Part shown: one piece after another, positions 50,346 to 60,048 of the stretch
How the letters are laid out: each line of letters starts with the position of its first letter
How positions within the stretch are numbered: the first letter of the stretch is position 1
Origin: Phycisphaerales bacterium
Lineage (GTDB): Bacteria; Planctomycetota; Phycisphaerae; Phycisphaerales; UBA1924
Direction of reading: 5' to 3'
Assembly: GCA_029260295.1 (NCBI GenBank)
Contig: JAJDDN010000006.1
Span: 372,001-436,000 of the forward strand
DNA length: 64,000 nucleotides
Translations under genes and position numbers: made by a program
Notes under the pieces: model-generated
The model's database searches: none
Told to the model about the DNA's origin: nothing
The model's input: only the letters and a program-made list of their open reading frames with translations

Positions 50346-51202
50346 CCGTCTCCATCTTCATCCAAACCCTCAACGAAGAAGACAACCTCCCGGGTCTCTT
50401 GGAATCTGTCGCATGGGCCGACGACATCGTCGTCCTTGATTCGCTTTCAACCGATCGCACCCGCGAGATCTCCGAAGCCGCCGGTGCGCGTTGGTTCGAG
50501 CGTCCCTACGACGGCCGTGGCAACCACCAGAACTGGGCCATGGACACCATAGAGTTCAAGCACCAATGGGTCTTCTACCTCGACGCCGACGAACGCATGA
50601 CTCCAGAGCTGAGAACCGAAATCGAAGCGATCATCGCCGACTGGGACTCTGGTAAACTCACCAAAGACAACGCCCCCGTCGCCTACTACTGCGGCCGAAA
50701 AAACATCTTCCGAGGCAAATGGCTCAAGCACGCCATGGCCCCCGGCAACATCATGCGGTTCTTCCAGCCCCCAAACATCCGCTTCGCAAGAGACGCCAAC
50801 CCCGTCCCCACCGTCGACGGCCAGACCGGCTACCTCAAAGAACACTTCATCCACTACAACTTCTCAAAGGGCATCCGCGAATGGATCGAACGCCACAACC
50901 GCTACTCCACCTACGAAGCCAACGAAACCGTCAAAGCCCTCAAAGACTCCCCCGTCAAACTCGGCAATCTATTCTCCTCAGACCGCAACACCCGCCGCCT
51001 AGAGCTCAAAAACATCTCCTTCCGCATGCCCTTCCGCCCACTCCTCAAGTTCCTCTACATGTACATCGTCGGCCTCGGATTCCTTGACGGCCGCGCCGGA
51101 TGGACCTACTGCCGGCTCCAGGCAATGTACGAATATATGATCGTCCTCAAAGTACGAGAACTCAACAACCCAGACCTCACCGCCGCCGACCGGGGAGAAT
51201 AA
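50342..51202 (+). CDS. Glycosyltransferase, GT2 family
   Basis: A 286-residue GT-A inverting glycosyltransferase. SIFIQTLNEEDNLPGLLESV opens the nucleotide-binding half, ADDIVVLDSLSTDRTREIS follows, and the metal-binding DxD is in FYLDADERMTPEL. It resembles the WaaE/KdtX-like group that adds glucose to LPS core. A C-terminal amphipathic part (LLKFLYMYIVGLGFLDGRAG) probably touches the membrane. It overlaps the acyltransferase gene by 4 nt (ATGA). Confidence 0.92.
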   Translation: MTVSIFIQTLNEEDNLPGLLESVAWADDIVVLDSLSTDRTREISEAAGARWFERPYDGRGNHQNWAMDTIEFKHQWVFYLDADERMTPELRTEIEAIIADWDSGKLTKDNAPVAYYCGRKNIFRGKWLKHAMAPGNIMRFFQPPNIRFARDANPVPTVDGQTGYLKEHFIHYNFSKGIREWIERHNRYSTYEANETVKALKDSPVKLGNLFSSDRNTRRLELKNISFRMPFRPLLKFLYMYIVGLGFLDGRAGWTYCRLQAMYEYMIVLKVRELNNPDLTAADRGE

Positions 51203-51242
51203 CAATCCCCCGCCCGCCAAGACTCATCACATAGGATAAAGC

Positions 51243-52400
51243 ATGGAAATCGTACACTTCATCAAGACACTCAACTTCTCCGACGGCGGACCCGTCCGCG
51301 CCATCATCGACCTCAGCACAAAGCTCGCTGAACAAGGACACAATGTCCGCATCCTCACCTACGAAGACACCGACGCTCCAAAAGAATGGCGGTCAAACCC
51401 AAAGAGCAACCCGAGCACCATCACCCTCGGGACCCCGCACCTCAGAGGCCTCCGCGCTTCTGCAGCACAAAAGAAACTCATCTCCGAAACCATCGCCACC
51501 GCAGACATCGTCCACGCCCATGGCATCTGGCAACCCGTCACCAAAAGAGTCGCAAAGATGTCAAAGGCCGCGGGGATCCCCTATGTACTCTCCCTCAGAG
51601 GGATGCTCGACGACTGGTCCATGGAACAACGAAGAACCAAAAAACTCATCTATCTCAAACTCGGCGGCTCAAAGATGTTCGACGACGCCGCAATCATCCA
51701 CTCCACCGCAGAAGGCGAACTCGCCCAATCAAAGAAATGGTTCCCGAACACAGACGCATTCGTCATCCCCAACCTCCTCAACCTCGAGCCATTCGAAACA
51801 ATGCCCGGCAAAGAAATCGCCAAGAACGCGTTCCCCATGTTCGATAAAGGCGAGCCCGTCCTCCTCTACCTCTCGCGCCTGCACTACAAAAAAGGCATCG
51901 AGCACCTGATCCAAGCAATCAAAATCCTCAAAGACTCCGGAAACCCGCACCGCCTCCTTATCGCAGGCGATGGCGACAAAGCCTACGAGTCCATGCTCAA
52001 ATCACTCACAACAGAACTCGATCTCGATTCCCATGTCGCCTTCCTCGGGCTCGTCGTCGGCGATGAAAAAATATCGCTCTACCAAGCCGCCGATCTCTTT
52101 GTGCTCCCCACAAGCCAGGAAAACTTCGGGTTCGTCCTCTACGAATCCCTCGCCGCCGGCACACCGCTTGTCACCACAAAGGGCGTAGACACCTGGCCAG
52201 AACTCCAAGGCCAAGCCCAAGCCGTCATCTGTGAACAACAAGATAAAGCAATCGCCGATTCAATCGCAGGGCTCACGGCAGATACACAGGCCCTCGAAAT
52301 CCGAGGCCAAGCCGGCCGCAAATGGATCTTCGACAACCTCCACCCCGACAACATCATCAAGAGCTTCGAAGCCATGTACAATCAGGTACTCGATACCTGA
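51243..52400 (+). CDS. Glycosyltransferase, GT4 family
   Basis: A 385-residue GT-B glycosyltransferase. The N-terminal domain begins EIVHFIKTLNFSDGGPVRAI and includes DIVHAHGIWQPVTKRVAKM. The C-terminal donor domain has VLLYLSRLHYKKGIEHLIQA and the E-x7-E region PTSQENFGFVLYESLAAGTP. It lies 40 bp after the GT2 gene, the largest gap in this run. Its last 19 bp overlap the convergent ligase/polymerase gene. Confidence 0.93.
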   Translation: MEIVHFIKTLNFSDGGPVRAIIDLSTKLAEQGHNVRILTYEDTDAPKEWRSNPKSNPSTITLGTPHLRGLRASAAQKKLISETIATADIVHAHGIWQPVTKRVAKMSKAAGIPYVLSLRGMLDDWSMEQRRTKKLIYLKLGGSKMFDDAAIIHSTAEGELAQSKKWFPNTDAFVIPNLLNLEPFETMPGKEIAKNAFPMFDKGEPVLLYLSRLHYKKGIEHLIQAIKILKDSGNPHRLLIAGDGDKAYESMLKSLTTELDLDSHVAFLGLVVGDEKISLYQAADLFVLPTSQENFGFVLYESLAAGTPLVTTKGVDTWPELQGQAQAVICEQQDKAIADSIAGLTADTQALEIRGQAGRKWIFDNLHPDNIIKSFEAMYNQVLDT

Positions 52401-53782
52401 TCGCCGGATTCATCGCTGTATCCGTCGTCGTACCCCTCGCCGTAGTTTTCGTAATCCTCATACTCAGAATCTTCATCGTACTCAGGGTTGTCATCGGCAA
52501 ACTCTTCGGCATTGTGATACTCGCGAGCAAACTTTCTGAACATTGCCCCCGCACCGGCCATCGAGAAGTAGAAGCACATCGACGCACCCACCCGAGAAAT
52601 CATGTACCCTTCGAGCACGGCGCCTGCAAAGTACATGGTGATTATCCCCACAATGAGATCCGAGTGCGGGCGGTAACACTTAGGAAGCCAGTACCGCATC
52701 CGGATGAGCTGCAGGCATTCAAAAATACCCGCCATCAAAAACAGCACCGCCAGAGACAGCATCCCGATCCCGAAGGCCGCAAAGCTAAACAGCCAACTGT
52801 TCTCGCTCTTCTCGCTTTCCATCGTCCCAACACCGATGATCGGGTTATCCATCCCGATTGTATAAAGCGTTTTCCACGCGTAATCACGCGTGTTCTCGGT
52901 ACTGGCAATCCGGTCCACACCCACATCAAACCCAAGCGTGTTAATCACAAACTGAATCCCGATATACGCCGCAATCCCAGCAACAGGCAGGAACAAAATC
53001 GTCTTCCCCGCCTTTGTATACAGCACCGCACTCACCCCGATCGTGAACATCCCAATCCCCGTCCGAGACCCGGTCCACACCAAGAAAAGAGAGTTGGCAA
53101 ACATCAACCCCATATACAAAAGCTTGAATCTCTTCTGTGGATCATTAAACAACAGCCACAACACAATCACCGACAAAAATGCCAACAATGTCCCCGCGTG
53201 CTGAGGATTGCCCAATATACCCATAAATCGGAACTGATTCCCAAGGGTCAGGAACTTCGGGTTGACCAACATCTGGGCCCCACACATCCCCACCCAAACC
53301 GCATTCACCAGCGCCACCACCCGCGCAAGCGAGATCAAGTCTTCGGGCTCATCGATCGATATCGCCGCTACCAGCAACAAAGGCACCAGCGTACTCACAG
53401 CAAACACCACCGAAGAGGCCCCCGCACTCGGGCCGTCATGGACAAACCGTAACAGCGCCGCATACAACCCCATCATCAACAGCAGCATCGCCGAAACCGA
53501 GAGCGTCTTATTCATCGTCCGGCCGAACTGAATGACAACAAAGCTCAGGCCGACTATCCCCATAGCCAAGAAAATCTCGGAACGAACATTCTGAATCGGG
53601 AGCCAAACCGTTTGAATGATCCGCCCGTTCGCATCCATCGGGGTCGCCATCGATCCAAAGAGAAGCATCCCCCCAAACGGGATTAGTATCCCCCACTTTT
53701 TGCCCAGCCCCACCACATACACAATCCCCCCAATTAACAACAGCACGGCCCCGGCAAAGAGAATAATCGGTGATACACTCAT
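52382..53782 (-). CDS. O-antigen ligase/polymerase family membrane protein
   Basis: A 466-residue polytopic membrane protein with about eleven helices. GILGNPQHAGTLLAFLSVIV and the following LVWTGSRTGIGMFTIGVSAV fit the O-antigen ligase (Wzy/WaaL-like) domain, and a large periplasmic loop ends in NPIIGVGTMES, the usual NxxxGxG motif. It should polymerise or ligate the repeat unit. The C-terminal 45 residues are an unusually acidic Asp/Glu/Tyr-rich cytosolic tail. ATG 53782 (MSVSPIILFAGAVLLLIGGI) starts the first helix. It is the only minus-strand gene within the cluster core. Confidence 0.87.
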   Translation of the reverse strand: MSVSPIILFAGAVLLLIGGIVYVVGLGKKWGILIPFGGMLLFGSMATPMDANGRIIQTVWLPIQNVRSEIFLAMGIVGLSFVVIQFGRTMNKTLSVSAMLLLMMGLYAALLRFVHDGPSAGASSVVFAVSTLVPLLLVAAISIDEPEDLISLARVVALVNAVWVGMCGAQMLVNPKFLTLGNQFRFMGILGNPQHAGTLLAFLSVIVLWLLFNDPQKRFKLLYMGLMFANSLFLVWTGSRTGIGMFTIGVSAVLYTKAGKTILFLPVAGIAAYIGIQFVINTLGFDVGVDRIASTENTRDYAWKTLYTIGMDNPIIGVGTMESEKSENSWLFSFAAFGIGMLSLAVLFLMAGIFECLQLIRMRYWLPKCYRPHSDLIVGIITMYFAGAVLEGYMISRVGASMCFYFSMAGAGAMFRKFAREYHNAEEFADDNPEYDEDSEYEDYENYGEGYDDGYSDESGDQVSST

Positions 53783-53914
53783 AAACAATCCTAGCCAAAG
53801 ACTCCTGAAACGCACGCATACCCCGCCCCGCACCCGTATTATCGGCACAGCACCTCCTGAGGTTCACGCCTTTACCCAAATCAACGACAGAATCCCCCCA
53901 CAGGCGAGAAAACA

Positions 53915-55543
53915 ATGAGCCGAGAACTCAAACGCGGACTGGTTCGGATTCTCACAAACTATACCCGCCTCCTCTCCACCCTCGCACTCGGAATCGCCGT
54001 CGTCCCCCTCACCATCCACTGGCTCGGAGACCACGCCTTCGGGCTCATCTCCCTCCTGGGCGCAAACATCGGCCTCGCCGGTATTTTCAGGCAAATCATC
54101 CAGAGATCCTTGGTCCGTGAGCTCGGGCAGGCTTACCACGCCGACGATCAAACCTTCGCCAAGAGCTACGCCGCCATCGGCCAGGTCGCAGTCGCCTGCG
54201 CCCTCTTCTCGATGGTCAGCTTCGCCATCATGATCGCCGTCCTCCCATTCTTCAAAATCCCACCAGAGTTCCTCGTCCCCGCGCGTTGGTTCATCGTTGG
54301 GCAGGGTCTCCACGCCTCGGCCACCATCGTCTTGGCCCCAATGCTCAACATGTACCTCGTCAAAGAAAAATTCATCGGGTACAACATCTGGTATGTCGGG
54401 GTTCGTGCCTCAAACATCCTCTCCGTTCTGCTCCTCGGATATGTCATCGTCATTGACGACCCCGCCCTAGGACTCACGCTCCACGGGATCACCTGGGGTG
54501 CATTCTCAATCCTCGGCATGATCATCGCCTCGTTCTACATCGTTTCAAAGGACCACCGCCTCGTGCCCCGCTACACCGGCAGCGACAAAGAATCACGCTC
54601 CCAGGTCCTCTCGACCTTCTCCTGGAACACCGCCGTCCAGGTCGCGATGAATCTCCACGAACAGCTCCCCCCCCTCCTCCTCAACCTCTTCTCAGGAACC
54701 CTGGCCAACGCCGCATGGGGAATCGGCTTCCGCCTGGTCGCCTATATCAGGATGGTCACCACAGGAATCCAGTTCGGATCAGACGCCGTCAGCGCAAGAA
54801 TCGCATCCGGAGAAGACAGCGACAAAGCACGAACCCAGCTCCAACGCCTCGTCAATATCCAAACAAAGCTCACCGCCATGACCGCCCTGCCGGCCGCCGT
54901 CGGCGTCTTTATCTACGCGTTCCCCATCTTCCATCTCTGGGTCGGGAGCCAGCTCAACGACTACGACGCCGTCATGCGCCCCGCCGTCATCATCGCCCGA
55001 ATCCTCTCCCTAGCTCTTCTCGCAAGAGCCGTCTCTGACACCTGGATCATCATCCTCTACGGCGCAGGCCATGTCCACCGCTACGCCAAACTCATTATCA
55101 TCGGCGGGGTCATCGCGCCGTCCTCGTCAATATTCCTCATGTTCCTGCTGCCAGACAACCTCAAAATCTACGCCCCCCCCGCGATGTTCACCACGATCTT
55201 CGCCACCTTCCATCTCATCGGGATCCCCATTATCACAGGCAGGTGCCTCCACCTCTCAGCGTCAAAGCTCATCTTCTCCCTCACCCGCCCCGTTATCGCG
55301 ATGCTCGTCGCTGTCGTCCCCGCCATGCTCTACCTCAGCTCCCAAAGCCAGCTCCAATCCCTAGGCTTCAACACACCGATCACCAAAGACTCCGCCCAAG
55401 CGATCGACATGCTATCAATCCTTATCTCGATCATCATCATGGCAATCGTCTACGCGGCCGTTTCCTTCGCCATAGTCCTCAACGCCCAAGAACGAGCCCG
55501 GATCTTCGGACTACTCGCCTCAATCAAGTCCCGATTCATCTAA
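53915..55543 (+). CDS. Polysaccharide flippase (Wzx/MOP-like)
   Basis: A 542-residue protein with about 12-14 membrane helices in the MATE/MOP arrangement: LVRILTNYTRLLSTLALGIA and VVPLTIHWLGDHAFGLISLL at the N-terminus, a second bundle beginning TFSWNTAVQVAMNLHEQLPP, and helices to the end (FAIVLNAQERARIFGLL). Wzx proteins move undecaprenyl-linked repeat units across the membrane. It is divergent from the ligase gene. The first helix pair has the positively charged N-terminus SRELKRGLVR typical of the family. Assigned by topology and context rather than by a strong motif. Confidence 0.82.
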   Translation: MSRELKRGLVRILTNYTRLLSTLALGIAVVPLTIHWLGDHAFGLISLLGANIGLAGIFRQIIQRSLVRELGQAYHADDQTFAKSYAAIGQVAVACALFSMVSFAIMIAVLPFFKIPPEFLVPARWFIVGQGLHASATIVLAPMLNMYLVKEKFIGYNIWYVGVRASNILSVLLLGYVIVIDDPALGLTLHGITWGAFSILGMIIASFYIVSKDHRLVPRYTGSDKESRSQVLSTFSWNTAVQVAMNLHEQLPPLLLNLFSGTLANAAWGIGFRLVAYIRMVTTGIQFGSDAVSARIASGEDSDKARTQLQRLVNIQTKLTAMTALPAAVGVFIYAFPIFHLWVGSQLNDYDAVMRPAVIIARILSLALLARAVSDTWIIILYGAGHVHRYAKLIIIGGVIAPSSSIFLMFLLPDNLKIYAPPAMFTTIFATFHLIGIPIITGRCLHLSASKLIFSLTRPVIAMLVAVVPAMLYLSSQSQLQSLGFNTPITKDSAQAIDMLSILISIIIMAIVYAAVSFAIVLNAQERARIFGLLASIKSRFI

Positions 55544-55550
55544 ATCAACA

Positions 55551-56561
55551 TCACAGATGACCATCGCGGATCACAAGCTCGGCAATCACAAGACGATGGT
55601 CACTCACGCCAATATTGATCGTTTCCCAAGACGATACCCCCACACCATCTGACACCCACAGATCATCAAGCTGCACCCGGACAAGCGGGCTCCTGCCCGC
55701 CGGGAAGCTCCCCCATCGAACCGGGAGTATCGGCTTGCTGGCACGCATCCCCGCCTTTCGCAACTCCCGCCCGCGCACCTGCCCATACCCCGCATTGAGA
55801 TCCGCACCCACAATCACACCCAGCCCAGTTTCTTGAGCGACCCGTCTAATCTGCCGCCCGTGCGCCACCACCGCCGCATTCCCCGCCTCCCACCGATCAA
55901 CAGTCCGAGGCGAAAACGGATGCACCAGCCCAGCAACAAACCGCTTCCCCGGATACTCCACCACACACATCAACTGATGCGCCCCCATCTCGTCCCCAGC
56001 CTCAACCTCAATCAACTCCAGCGGATACCTCGAAATAATCAAACAAGGCGAAACCTCCCCATCCACAAAATCCCGCTTGACCCAGTACGGCATCTCCGAC
56101 CCATCAAGATACCCCCGCCGCCCAATCGTCCGGTTCATATCAGGAGAGATCTCCTGAATCACAATCACATCGAGCCCAAAGTCCATCAAAGTCTCAAGAT
56201 CCTGCCGCCAGTTCTCATTCTTCGGATAGATATTCCACGAACCCATCCGCACCACAACCTCGCCAATCAATGCATCCCCCACCACCAGCGATCTCCCCGC
56301 AAAGATCGGATACACCCCCATACCCATCCCAACTACACACACAAGCACCGCCCCCCACCGCCGTACAAGACACAAGCCAACCCCAACAACGCCACTCGCC
56401 AGCACGATCGCCCAAAGAAACCCGCTCGCGATATCCACCCAGTACAATCCTCCACCAACAACCCAGCTGCAGCACAGCCCGCAGCACAACACCGAGGCCA
56501 CCCAAGCACACCCCGACACAACCCTCGACCGCTTCTTCTTCATAGCCAAACTATCGACCAT
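55551..56561 (-). CDS. Membrane-anchored endonuclease/exonuclease/phosphatase-family protein
   Basis: The 336-residue protein has three N-terminal membrane helices (about residues 15-105) and then an EEP (DNase I-like) domain. Domain motifs are VRMGSWNIYPKNENW, LDVIVIQEISPD with the metal-binding Glu, VGADLNAGYGQVRG with Asp/Asn, and the final INIGVSDHRLVIAELV with the catalytic Asp-His pair. The active site would face the periplasm. Members act on nucleic acids, phospholipids or phosphoinositides, so the substrate is open. GGAGGG lies just upstream of ATG 56561; ATG 56543 is a weaker choice. Confidence 0.88.
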   Translation of the reverse strand: MVDSLAMKKKRSRVVSGCAWVASVLCCGLCCSWVVGGGLYWVDIASGFLWAIVLASGVVGVGLCLVRRWGAVLVCVVGMGMGVYPIFAGRSLVVGDALIGEVVVRMGSWNIYPKNENWRQDLETLMDFGLDVIVIQEISPDMNRTIGRRGYLDGSEMPYWVKRDFVDGEVSPCLIISRYPLELIEVEAGDEMGAHQLMCVVEYPGKRFVAGLVHPFSPRTVDRWEAGNAAVVAHGRQIRRVAQETGLGVIVGADLNAGYGQVRGRELRKAGMRASKPILPVRWGSFPAGRSPLVRVQLDDLWVSDGVGVSSWETINIGVSDHRLVIAELVIRDGHL

Positions 56562-56580
56562 TCACCCTCCCTCATCAAAT

Positions 56581-56615
56581 AAAAAAACGGGCGGCTTCGC
56601 ACTCGAAGCCGCCCG
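56581..56615 (-). terminator. Rho-independent terminator of the metalloprotease gene
   Basis: A perfect 12-bp stem, CGGGCGGCTTCG (56588-56599) with CGAAGCCGCCCG (56604-56615), closes a CACT loop and is followed on the minus strand by seven T residues (56587-56581). Confidence 0.92.
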
Positions 56616-56640
56616 CAAAGAAGTTATATCAATCAGTCAT

Positions 56641-59600
56641 TCAAGGCGTTGGCCGAGTTTCCTGACCAAACAAGAACATCGGCATCCCGCCACCAGAAGA
56701 AATATCCTCGGTGTTGTAGATGTAATCCGCATCAAGCGCCTTCTCGATCCGTACCGAAACCTCCTGCAAGTGGGCCTTGGTGTACGCGTCAATTCTTGTG
56801 CCGTTTGCGAGCGCCCCATCGGCAGATGCCTTGAGGTCGCGCAGGTGCATCGCAGCCAATGTCTTGACCATCATCGAAGCCGAGTTGAACCCGTCGTTGT
56901 TCATCGACATATCAATCAAACGATCAAGATGCTCCCGCTGAAGATTCCGACGCAACGACGAAACCATCGGCTTGCGATTGGTGTAGCGGCCGCCCGTCCC
57001 TTCAATAACCTCGGACCATACCGACTTAGTCACCGACTCCATGAGCTCGGCAACAGTCAACGCATCCTCATCGGCAGGCACAAACATCTCATAGTCATAC
57101 ACCCGAGCAACAGTCTGCGGGTTCAGCAGCATCGTCAACGCCGAGGCCTGCATCCCCATCACGCGGTCGTGAATCTGGAACGCCGAGTCCGACATGATCC
57201 CGCTCATATTGTCCCACCACTTATCAACACTCGCGTGTGAAAGCAGCTCAGGAGTAATCCCGTAGGCGTCATCTTCAAACGAGTTGTCCATCACAAACTC
57301 GATCGCAGCACGCTGCCGTTCAACTGGAACAACCTGGATCGGGGCTTGCCCATTGGGATCGCCCTTTTTGGACCGCGAAACATACGCCGATCCAACCCAG
57401 TTGCCCATCATCGAGAGCGCCTGCATCTGCGAGCCAAGCGTGATCGAGTACCCACGCCGCACGCGCGACCACGAGTCCCCGTCCTTGACAAATCCATCGA
57501 GCAAGCTGCCGCGGATCGCCTTGACAAGTTCCATCTGGTTGTTCGCATAATCAATCGGATTCTCAGCAAGATCATACCGGCGCGACCGTGGATCCGGGCC
57601 CCAGGTGTCCTCATCGGTACCGTAGTCCAAAATCGGCTCAGCAGCACGGCTCAAGACCTTCTTGAGATCACCAGAACCATACCCATACTCGATCGCCCAG
57701 CGGTCATACTCGCCGATCCCGACCACAGAGTAATCACCCTGGATCTCACCGCTGCCGGGCATCTTGATATTGATCCCGTTGTAATCCATTACCGAACTCG
57801 ACCAGGGCTCAACACCCTTGACCTTGTCGGAGTTAATATCTTCAAGCGAGTGAGCACTCGAACCCTTAAAGTTGTGACGAAGGCCGATCGTGTGACCGAC
57901 TTCGTGGGCAACAAGCTCAGCGAGCATCGGGCCAACGAACCATTCTGGCACGCCGTCGATCATGTCGCCCTGATCCTTCTTCTCGCCGGCATCCTCAGCG
58001 GGCTCATCACCCTCGTCGTCGCCAGCCTCGTCCTCAGCCGCGGCATCCGCCTTCTCAAGCATCGCGAGCTGCTCGGCAGGAATCATTTCACGCATCTCAG
58101 GATTCGCGGCCAGCATCTTGCGGACCATGTCGAGCATCTCTTCGTCAATATCTGGCTCAGCAGGCATCTCCGCAGCCAGATTCAACATCCCGACCATCGA
58201 AAGATTCATCCGCATCATCGCAAGATCAAGAGCTTTGCCGGTCGCGGCCTGACACATCCCAGAAACCTGGGAAGTACGCCCGCCAAGACCATCAAACTCG
58301 TCGTCGCCGATCATCAGCGCCGATTCATCACTGATCCCGCGTCCGCCGTACATACCCATCGAACGATGCTGCGCACGCTCGACAAGGATCTGCTCGCGGC
58401 GCGATGGTGAGGCCAATCGCAGACGAGGATCCCACTTCGGGTTCGCCTCAAGCCAGCCCATGGTTTCAGGGCTCATGCCCTCCAGAGCAAGGTTGCTCAG
58501 CAAATCTTCCCACCGGTAAGTAAACACACGGATCCAGCCATCGGTAAGAACAACATCCGCATCAAGAATCTCGCCCGTCATCGGGTTCACCCGTGATGGA
58601 CCGATCGCCGTAGCGATGTCGTTGGAGATCCACCGGATAAAGTTGTACCGCACATCCTCAGGATCCTTCTCCATATTGGCGCCGGTTGTTTTGTCCTGGT
58701 ACTGAACCTGGATCGCCCCGTCAATCCCGATCTCGCGGAACGCCTCGTTCCAGTATTCAATCCCCTGCTTGACATACCGGCGGTACCGCACAGGAACAGT
58801 GTGATCGATGTAGTAAATGATCGGTTCCTTCGGCGGACTCAGAGTCAGCTTCGGATCGGCCTTCTGAATATTCCAACGGTTAATCATCCGCTGCGAAGTA
58901 TCCGCCCAATCAAACTTCCCGAGGTCCGTGTAGTTGGTCACAAAGTATCCAACCCGCTCATCAGCCATCCGAGGCTTGAACCCCTTGGATCCCTGGATAT
59001 TGGAGATCGAATAGTGGAAGGTCTTCATCGTCCCACCGGCTACCGGACCCTTGATCTCGATTTCTATGTTCTTGGGGAATGCCTTCACCGAACTCAAAAC
59101 AGTCAACGAAGGATTCAGCCCACTGGCCGAACGACCAAAGAACTTGCTCGCCTGTCCAACAAGCAAAGCATCAAGATCAATCACAGGCTGACCGCCAGGG
59201 CCCATCGTTACGATCGGCACATCAAGAATCACACGATCCGTCCAGATCATCTCAACTGAGTCACGCGACTCCTGATCTCCAGATGACCGGTACGAAATCT
59301 GAGGCTGCACAAGCATCAACCGCTTGCCGACCTTCCTCCATTGCGTGTAGCGATCGCCAGCCTGCAGACCCGCAAAGATCTCGCCCCCAGCAACAGTCAT
59401 CGCAAAGAAGTGATGCTGTTTCTCATACCCACGAGGCAGCTCAGCGAGCGCCTGATTTGTTTTCTTATTCACATACACCGAGTAGAGCGAACTCCCGTCG
59501 GCAGTAGACACAACCTTCGTAAAGCCCTTAGAGACTTCCTTCCAGTCCTTGTAATCCTTCGCAGGAGCAGACGCCCCGCCACCACCACGGGCCGCGGCCA

Positions 59601-59748
59601 TCGCGGCCATCGCAGCAAAGTCAATCGACTCCTCAGGGCCAGCCCCGTTTGGTTCAACCGCCATCGCCATCGAAGATCCCGCAACCAAGGCACCAAGCCC
59701 GATCACCGATCCAACCAGTCCGCTCATTGTTCGTAAGTTTGCACGCAT
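56641..59748 (-). CDS. Large secreted zinc metalloprotease (DUF4953/DUF5117-type)
   Basis: A 1,035-residue exported protein. A signal peptide (GLVGSVIGLGALVAGSSMAM) precedes the DUF5117-like beta region, and the metzincin zinc site HEVGHTIGLRHN is near residue 615 with the Met-turn SSVMDYNG about 30 residues on. The family is annotated as zinc-dependent metalloprotease, and its natural substrates are unknown. Just before the active site lies a strongly acidic insert of about 40 residues (AEDEAGDDEGDEPAEDAGEK), probably disordered or Ca-binding. A hairpin, GGCGGGA-AAA-TCCCGCC (59773-59789), lies 25-41 bp upstream of the ATG in the leader. It has its own strong terminator, so it is a single-gene unit. 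Confidence 0.9.
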   Translation of the reverse strand: MRANLRTMSGLVGSVIGLGALVAGSSMAMAVEPNGAGPEESIDFAAMAAMAAARGGGGASAPAKDYKDWKEVSKGFTKVVSTADGSSLYSVYVNKKTNQALAELPRGYEKQHHFFAMTVAGGEIFAGLQAGDRYTQWRKVGKRLMLVQPQISYRSSGDQESRDSVEMIWTDRVILDVPIVTMGPGGQPVIDLDALLVGQASKFFGRSASGLNPSLTVLSSVKAFPKNIEIEIKGPVAGGTMKTFHYSISNIQGSKGFKPRMADERVGYFVTNYTDLGKFDWADTSQRMINRWNIQKADPKLTLSPPKEPIIYYIDHTVPVRYRRYVKQGIEYWNEAFREIGIDGAIQVQYQDKTTGANMEKDPEDVRYNFIRWISNDIATAIGPSRVNPMTGEILDADVVLTDGWIRVFTYRWEDLLSNLALEGMSPETMGWLEANPKWDPRLRLASPSRREQILVERAQHRSMGMYGGRGISDESALMIGDDEFDGLGGRTSQVSGMCQAATGKALDLAMMRMNLSMVGMLNLAAEMPAEPDIDEEMLDMVRKMLAANPEMREMIPAEQLAMLEKADAAAEDEAGDDEGDEPAEDAGEKKDQGDMIDGVPEWFVGPMLAELVAHEVGHTIGLRHNFKGSSAHSLEDINSDKVKGVEPWSSSVMDYNGINIKMPGSGEIQGDYSVVGIGEYDRWAIEYGYGSGDLKKVLSRAAEPILDYGTDEDTWGPDPRSRRYDLAENPIDYANNQMELVKAIRGSLLDGFVKDGDSWSRVRRGYSITLGSQMQALSMMGNWVGSAYVSRSKKGDPNGQAPIQVVPVERQRAAIEFVMDNSFEDDAYGITPELLSHASVDKWWDNMSGIMSDSAFQIHDRVMGMQASALTMLLNPQTVARVYDYEMFVPADEDALTVAELMESVTKSVWSEVIEGTGGRYTNRKPMVSSLRRNLQREHLDRLIDMSMNNDGFNSASMMVKTLAAMHLRDLKASADGALANGTRIDAYTKAHLQEVSVRIEKALDADYIYNTEDISSGGGMPMFLFGQETRPTP

Positions 59749-60048
59749 CTAAAAACTCCGTTGGTTCTAAAGGGCGGGAAAATCCCGCCGGACCTGCCTC
59801 TTTTTCTCTTGAGTCGACCACAGGCCAACCTTCAATGCACTGTCTCACAACAGTGCGCTGACAATCGGCCCAAGCCACCACAACCTCGAACGGTATCGGT
59901 CGCTTACCGCGCCATACCAAACATCGCACAACTCTGGTGCGCACAACCTGCGCCAGAACTGGGACTCCCTCTATACAACCCAAAAACACTCAGGTTTCAT
60001 CAATCCCCACCAATTGTTCGCCCCCAAACCCCAAACCACACGATCCCG
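59749..60048. other. Intergenic stretch between metalloprotease and UbiA-family gene
   Basis: Exactly 300 bp without a gene. The short perfect hairpin at 59773-59789 is the only structure noticed; the rest is C- and A-rich on the plus strand. No promoter could be fixed by eye, although the metalloprotease promoter should be here. Confidence 0.4.
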
